Positions 61,040 through 64,000 of a DNA stretch of 64,000 bases are shown here, piece after piece (within the stretch, counting starts at the first letter, position 1; each line of letters opens with the position of its first letter). This DNA is from Ochrobactrum chromiisoli (lineage in GTDB: Bacteria > Pseudomonadota > Alphaproteobacteria > Rhizobiales > Rhizobiaceae). The notes below the pieces were generated by a model. It ran no database searches. It saw only the letters and a program-made list of their open reading frames with translations, and was not told the DNA's origin. A program made the translations under genes and the position numbers. The stretch lies in the NCBI RefSeq assembly GCF_026241335.1, contig NZ_JAPHAV010000001.1, positions 868,001 to 932,000 on the forward strand. The letters are read 5' to 3'.

Positions 61040-62161
61040 TCAGGCTTTGTTTAAAGCGTTTCGGGCACTTGCAAGTGCAGCGGGCAATGCTGCTTCAAAC
61101 ATATCCAGTTGTTCATTCACCCCAACACTCACGCGAATGCAGCGATCAAGGACAGGCGCGCCGGGTTTGCGGACAAAAATGTCCCGTTCAATCAGACCAT
61201 TGAGAACAGCGGTCGCAAAAGCTCCGTCATGTCCGCAATCAATGGTGACGAAATTCGTGGCTGAAGGAATAGGTTTTAGCCCCTGCTGTTCTGCGATTTT
61301 CGCTACTCGATCCCGGCCCGCATGAATCTTCCCTACGATCGCGTGCAGATAATCCTGATCTTTCAATGCAGCAATTGCAGCCGCCTGTGCAATCCGGCTG
61401 ACCGCAAAATGGTCGCGGATTTTGTCAAATGACTTGATCGCATCTGCACAGCCTACAGCATAGCCGACGCGAATCCCTGCAAGTCCGTAAGCCTTGGAAA
61501 AAGTGCGCATGCGCAGGATGTTTGTGCGGTCGGTCTCAAAGGCCGGGAATGCTGAGGCTGGTCCGGTTTCGCAGTAAGCTTCATCGAGAATTAGCATTGT
61601 TGTTTCTGGGATGCGCTCGATAAATGCCTGAATATCCGCCCCGTCATGCCATGTCCCCATCGGATTGTCCGGATTGGAAATATAAAGCAGCGCCGGCTTT
61701 TCCTGATGCGCTTTATCAATAAGAGCGTCGAGGTCAGGCTTGTCAGCATTGTAAGGGACAGTCAGCAGATTTCCGCCAAAGCCCGCTACATGATAATTAA
61801 AGGTAGGATAACCACCGAGTGAATTGATGACTTTATCACCTTGTTGAACATATAGCCTGACAACAAGCCCCAGCAGCGCATCGACGCCTGCACCCGGCAT
61901 GATGTTTTCAGGCTTTACCCGGTGATGAGCGGCAATTGCCTGACGAAGCGCATAGTTTTCCGGATCGCCATACTTCCAGACCTCTGAGGCTTCTTCCTGC
62001 ATGGCCTGAATGACGGATGGAGCGGGGCCAAAGCTGCTTTCATTTGCACCGATGCGCGCTGTGAAAGGCTTTCCGCGCTGTAATTCCAGCGTTTCAGGCC
62101 CGGTGAAAGGAACGGTGGAGGGGAGGCTTTCAACAAGCGGCGTAAGTCGAGGCGATGCCAT
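61040..62161 (-). CDS. Histidinol-phosphate aminotransferase-like PLP enzyme
   Basis: A 373-residue fold-type I aminotransferase. It has RIGANESSFGPAPSVI at the start, GAGVDALLGLVVRLYVQQGD, YISNPDNPMGTW, DEAYCE, the PLP-binding Lys in RTFSKAYGLAGIRVGYAVG and a C-terminal CIRVSVG. The type is HisC/aromatic aminotransferase; no his genes are near, so it may be a second HisC-like enzyme with aromatic substrates. Exact substrate not determinable. The start ATG 62161 is preceded by GGAAGCAAA-like context. Confidence 0.85.
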   Translation of the reverse strand: MASPRLTPLVESLPSTVPFTGPETLELQRGKPFTARIGANESSFGPAPSVIQAMQEEASEVWKYGDPENYALRQAIAAHHRVKPENIMPGAGVDALLGLVVRLYVQQGDKVINSLGGYPTFNYHVAGFGGNLLTVPYNADKPDLDALIDKAHQEKPALLYISNPDNPMGTWHDGADIQAFIERIPETTMLILDEAYCETGPASAFPAFETDRTNILRMRTFSKAYGLAGIRVGYAVGCADAIKSFDKIRDHFAVSRIAQAAAIAALKDQDYLHAIVGKIHAGRDRVAKIAEQQGLKPIPSATNFVTIDCGHDGAFATAVLNGLIERDIFVRKPGAPVLDRCIRVSVGVNEQLDMFEAALPAALASARNALNKA

Positions 62162-62795
62162 TTTGCTTCCGATTGATTTCTTTGTAAGTCTAAGAACGAC
62201 AGAAGATGGAAACCTGTGTTCACAAACTCACGAATAATGACTTTTCCCTAGCCATATCAACTTGGATCAGTTTCTGCCAGTTGCAGACGGAAGCACAGCC
62301 GAATTATTGCAATATTTTGTCTTCGGCTTATCGGCTCTGCCAGAGCAACGAATATGCACCGCATATGATCGCTGTTTTGCTCTTCGAAAAAAAGCGCGTC
62401 ATATCGCTGATACTGCGATCACAGCGCTTAAAGAATATCGCAACGCAACGGGGTCGAGCCTTTTTAACACAGTAGCCGGGCGGCTGGGCCACATCCTTCG
62501 GGCACCAAAATGAACAGGCGATCTGCTGCGTCAAGCCGTTGAGATGGGGACAGGTCCCATTCTTCGCGTCTTTCCTTGCATAGCTGGCCGTTATAGGTGT
62601 CATTTTCATTCAATGAATAGGCGTGAGCCTAACGATCAAGCTGTGATGATAACCAGAAAGAGCCTGACGCCGTTTCTAAGGCCAATGAGTGGATATCAAC
62701 AGGGGGGGGCGGTTTTCGGATAGGATACGCGTTGTACTTACCCCGTTTCGTGCGTGAACCGCACCGCAGTGAGATGAGGATCGATAAGATTATGC

Positions 62796-62897
62796 TTGGA
62801 GCGCCGATCTGATCCAATCAAATCACCGCTCTAAGCATTTGTTTTAACGCGCATCTTTCCCGAAAGCCGTTTCACACTTTTCGGGATGCGCTCTAAA
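62796..62897. repeat. Dispersed two-hairpin palindromic repeat (Brucella RS-like), copy 3
   Basis: Inverted relative to 40297-40401. The left half (in complement TTTAGAGCGCATCCCGAAAA onward) is nearly identical; the right half pairs AGAGCGGTGATTTGAT with ATCAGATCGGCGCTC. Confidence 0.75.
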
Positions 62898-62906
62898 ATG
62901 AAATTG

Positions 62907-62948
62907 GGCAGAGCACAGATCTGATTTAATCAGATCAAACCGCGCTTA
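62907..62948. repeat. Right half of dispersed repeat
   Basis: Hairpin GATCTGATTTAATCAGATC bounded by AGAGC and GCGCTTA, like the right half of copy 1 at 2280-2319. Placed ten bases after copy 3. Confidence 0.5.
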
Positions 62949-63007
62949 GATGGTAGAAATAACTGACAAAATCGGTGCCAGTGCTTGTATCCCGACAGCC
63001 CTGAGTA

Positions 63008-63110
63008 AGAGCATTTCCTGTTTTGACTGAAGGGTTGGAAATGCTCTCCCTGTTTGTTTTTACGCATTATCCCACGCAGAACCGCTTCGCGCTTTTGCTG
63101 GAAACGCTCT
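63008..63110. repeat. Second-family two-hairpin repeat abutting the integrase stop
   Basis: About 103 bases. One hairpin pairs AGAGCATTTCCTG with a GGAAATGCTCT arm (63008-63047); the other part runs AAACAGGG...GGAAACGCTCT. Same layout as the first family but other sequence (AGAGCGTTTCC/AGAGCATTTCC ends). Its last bases overlap the stop codon of the integrase. Confidence 0.65.
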
Positions 63111-64000
63111 ACTGAATCTCCAGAACCTTCACACACGAATCGAGATCATGGGTTGCGAGATGGGCGTAACGCATTGTCATCTGCAAAGTTTGATGACCCA
63201 GCCACATTTGAACACGTCGAATATCGATCCCTCCGCGCACGAGACGCGATGCGCAGGTATGGCGCAAAATATGCGGAACGACCTGATCATCCGCCCCAAG
63301 GCCAACTTCAATTTTGGCATCGTTCCATACCTGGCGGAAACGAACCTGATTGAGCATCGAGAAAGGCCCTTTAAGGCGCTGTCGTTCAATCGTAGTCGCT
63401 TTGCGTGCACGGCGGGTCAAAGGAACTGTGCGGCTTCTGTTGGATTTTGTCAGCCAGAAGGTAACACGCTGATCCTGCAGGTCATTCCAGGTCAGCCCTA
63501 TGGCTTCTCCGAGGCGACAGCCAGTATCGACAAGAAAAACGGCTAATCTGTAACTTTCTTCACATCGATATTTGATGGCAGCGAATAGTCGCTTTTCTTC
63601 CTCATATTCGAGAAATCGAATCCGTCCCACGCGCTCTTTTTGTCGGACAAATTCCGGCAGACTGTAAATATCCCCCATCTTGTTCGCCTTTCGCAGCAGC
63701 TTGCTCAAAGCAGCCATCTTTCTATTGATGGTTGCATTGCTGTTACCGCGCTCACGAAGCGAACCAATGACAAAGTCGAGCATTTCCTGATCGAAACCCG
63801 AAAAGCGGGTGCCTTTCAAAATCTCGTCTATCTCACCGAGAAACGATTTAACATTATACTTGTGCGATCCGTCATCCCAGAGAATGTTAATATATTTTCC
63901 TGTCAGTTCAGCCAGTGAGAATTGCTCGACAATTCTGTGTTTCTGATTTCTGACAGATGTATATTCCAGATTATAATCGACAACTGGCGAATATGTATCG
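63109..64000 (-). CDS. Tyrosine recombinase (site-specific integrase), N-terminus beyond window
   Basis: The frame is open from the stop at 63109 up to the right edge, about 297 residues, so the start lies outside. The N-terminal core-binding part has SLAELTGKYINILW and FVIGSLRERGNSNATINRKM (in parts); the catalytic domain shows Arg in CRLGEAIGLTW, Lys in WLTKSNRSRTVPL, HILRHTCASRL (His-x-x-Arg), LGH and Tyr in MTMRYAHL. It cuts and joins DNA, as in phage and island integrases. It reads leftward out of whatever element lies to the right. No tRNA is visible at its 3' side. Confidence 0.92.
   Translation of the reverse strand, partial: DTYSPVVDYNLEYTSVRNQKHRIVEQFSLAELTGKYINILWDDGSHKYNVKSFLGEIDEILKGTRFSGFDQEMLDFVIGSLRERGNSNATINRKMAALSKLLRKANKMGDIYSLPEFVRQKERVGRIRFLEYEEEKRLFAAIKYRCEESYRLAVFLVDTGCRLGEAIGLTWNDLQDQRVTFWLTKSNRSRTVPLTRRARKATTIERQRLKGPFSMLNQVRFRQVWNDAKIEVGLGADDQVVPHILRHTCASRLVRGGIDIRRVQMWLGHQTLQMTMRYAHLATHDLDSCVKVLEIQ

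Larger units (their letters stand above)
62162..63108. other. Long repeat-rich non-coding stretch
   Basis: No gene with support on either strand; frames at 62206-62513 and 62328-62609 overlap in different frames and have no domain. It contains a run of eight G (62702-62709), one complete repeat (62796-62897), a right half (62907-62948) and a second-family repeat (63008-63110). It separates the core genome from the integrase. No tRNA was seen. Confidence 0.5.

Noticed and set aside
62206-62513. Frames of 83-89 codons in the gap before the integrase
   Set aside because: Two overlapping plus frames and one minus frame compete; none has a ribosome site or recognisable sequence.
1-64000. tRNA, rRNA or CRISPR array
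   Set aside because: No cloverleaf-like sequence, rRNA stretch or spaced direct repeats were recognised by eye; a tRNAscan or CRISPR finder run would settle it.

Overview
The window looks like chromosomal DNA of an alphaproteobacterium of the order Hyphomicrobiales (Rhizobiales), most likely Brucellaceae (Brucella/Ochrobactrum group). This rests on protein character (MucR, DivJ- and PleC-type kinases, FeuP/FeuQ, DUF1491, DUF2336, DUF5330, DUF6456, DUF6107), on a gene order glnE-pleC and cycHJKL-degP-response regulator-kinase-glnE that I recall from rhizobia, and on dispersed intergenic palindromic repeats of the kind known from Brucella. No rRNA, tRNA or CRISPR was recognised. The assignment is from memory of families, not from a search.

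Left part (1-14.3 kb): the 5' part of an oligopeptidase B gene, msrB, the zinc-finger regulator mucR, a small unknown gene, a DnaA C-terminal-domain protein overlapping a DUF6456 gene, an amidase, sufE, a DUF5330 gene, a DivJ-like membrane histidine kinase followed by a peptidoglycan-binding protein and DUF1491, then a leftward block of DUF2336, DUF1254, DUF1214 and a class A penicillin-binding protein.

Centre-left (14.5-29 kb): a contiguous rightward cluster with the full order of the Rhodobacter capsulatus gene transfer agent (RcGTA): TerS, TerL, portal, a small membrane protein, prohead protease, capsid, adaptor, stopper, tail terminator, tail tube, chaperones, tape measure, DUF2460 distal tail, DUF2163 hub, NlpC/P60 peptidase and the 1268-residue tip protein, followed by a holin-like membrane protein. 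No integrase, repressor or replication gene is present, as expected for a domesticated GTA rather than a prophage. One gene (DUF2460, g12) is cut by a single in-frame amber codon, and an intergenic repeat lies between capsid and adaptor.

Centre (29-46 kb): feuN-like, feuP and feuQ (feuQ seems to start at CTG), a lipoprotein, the cytochrome c maturation operon ccmIEFH, a DegP-type protease, a second OmpR-type two-component pair, glnE, and convergent pleC. DivJ and PleC, the opposing enzymes acting on DivK upstream of CtrA, both lie in this window. Since CtrA controls GTA genes in R. capsulatus, a link to the cluster is possible but only inferred.

Right part (46-64 kb): pepN, an EamA transporter, an MFS transporter, a family-4-like uracil-DNA glycosylase, ETF-ubiquinone oxidoreductase with a 75-bp tandem repeat at its 3' end, an exonuclease/endonuclease/phosphatase protein, AMP nucleosidase, two tiny overlapping membrane-protein genes, a glutathione transferase, DUF2147, a SEL1-like small protein, a protein with three Cys-containing repeats, DUF423, a HisC-like aminotransferase, a repeat-rich non-coding stretch, and the C-terminal part of a tyrosine recombinase at the right edge that may mark an integrated element beyond the window.
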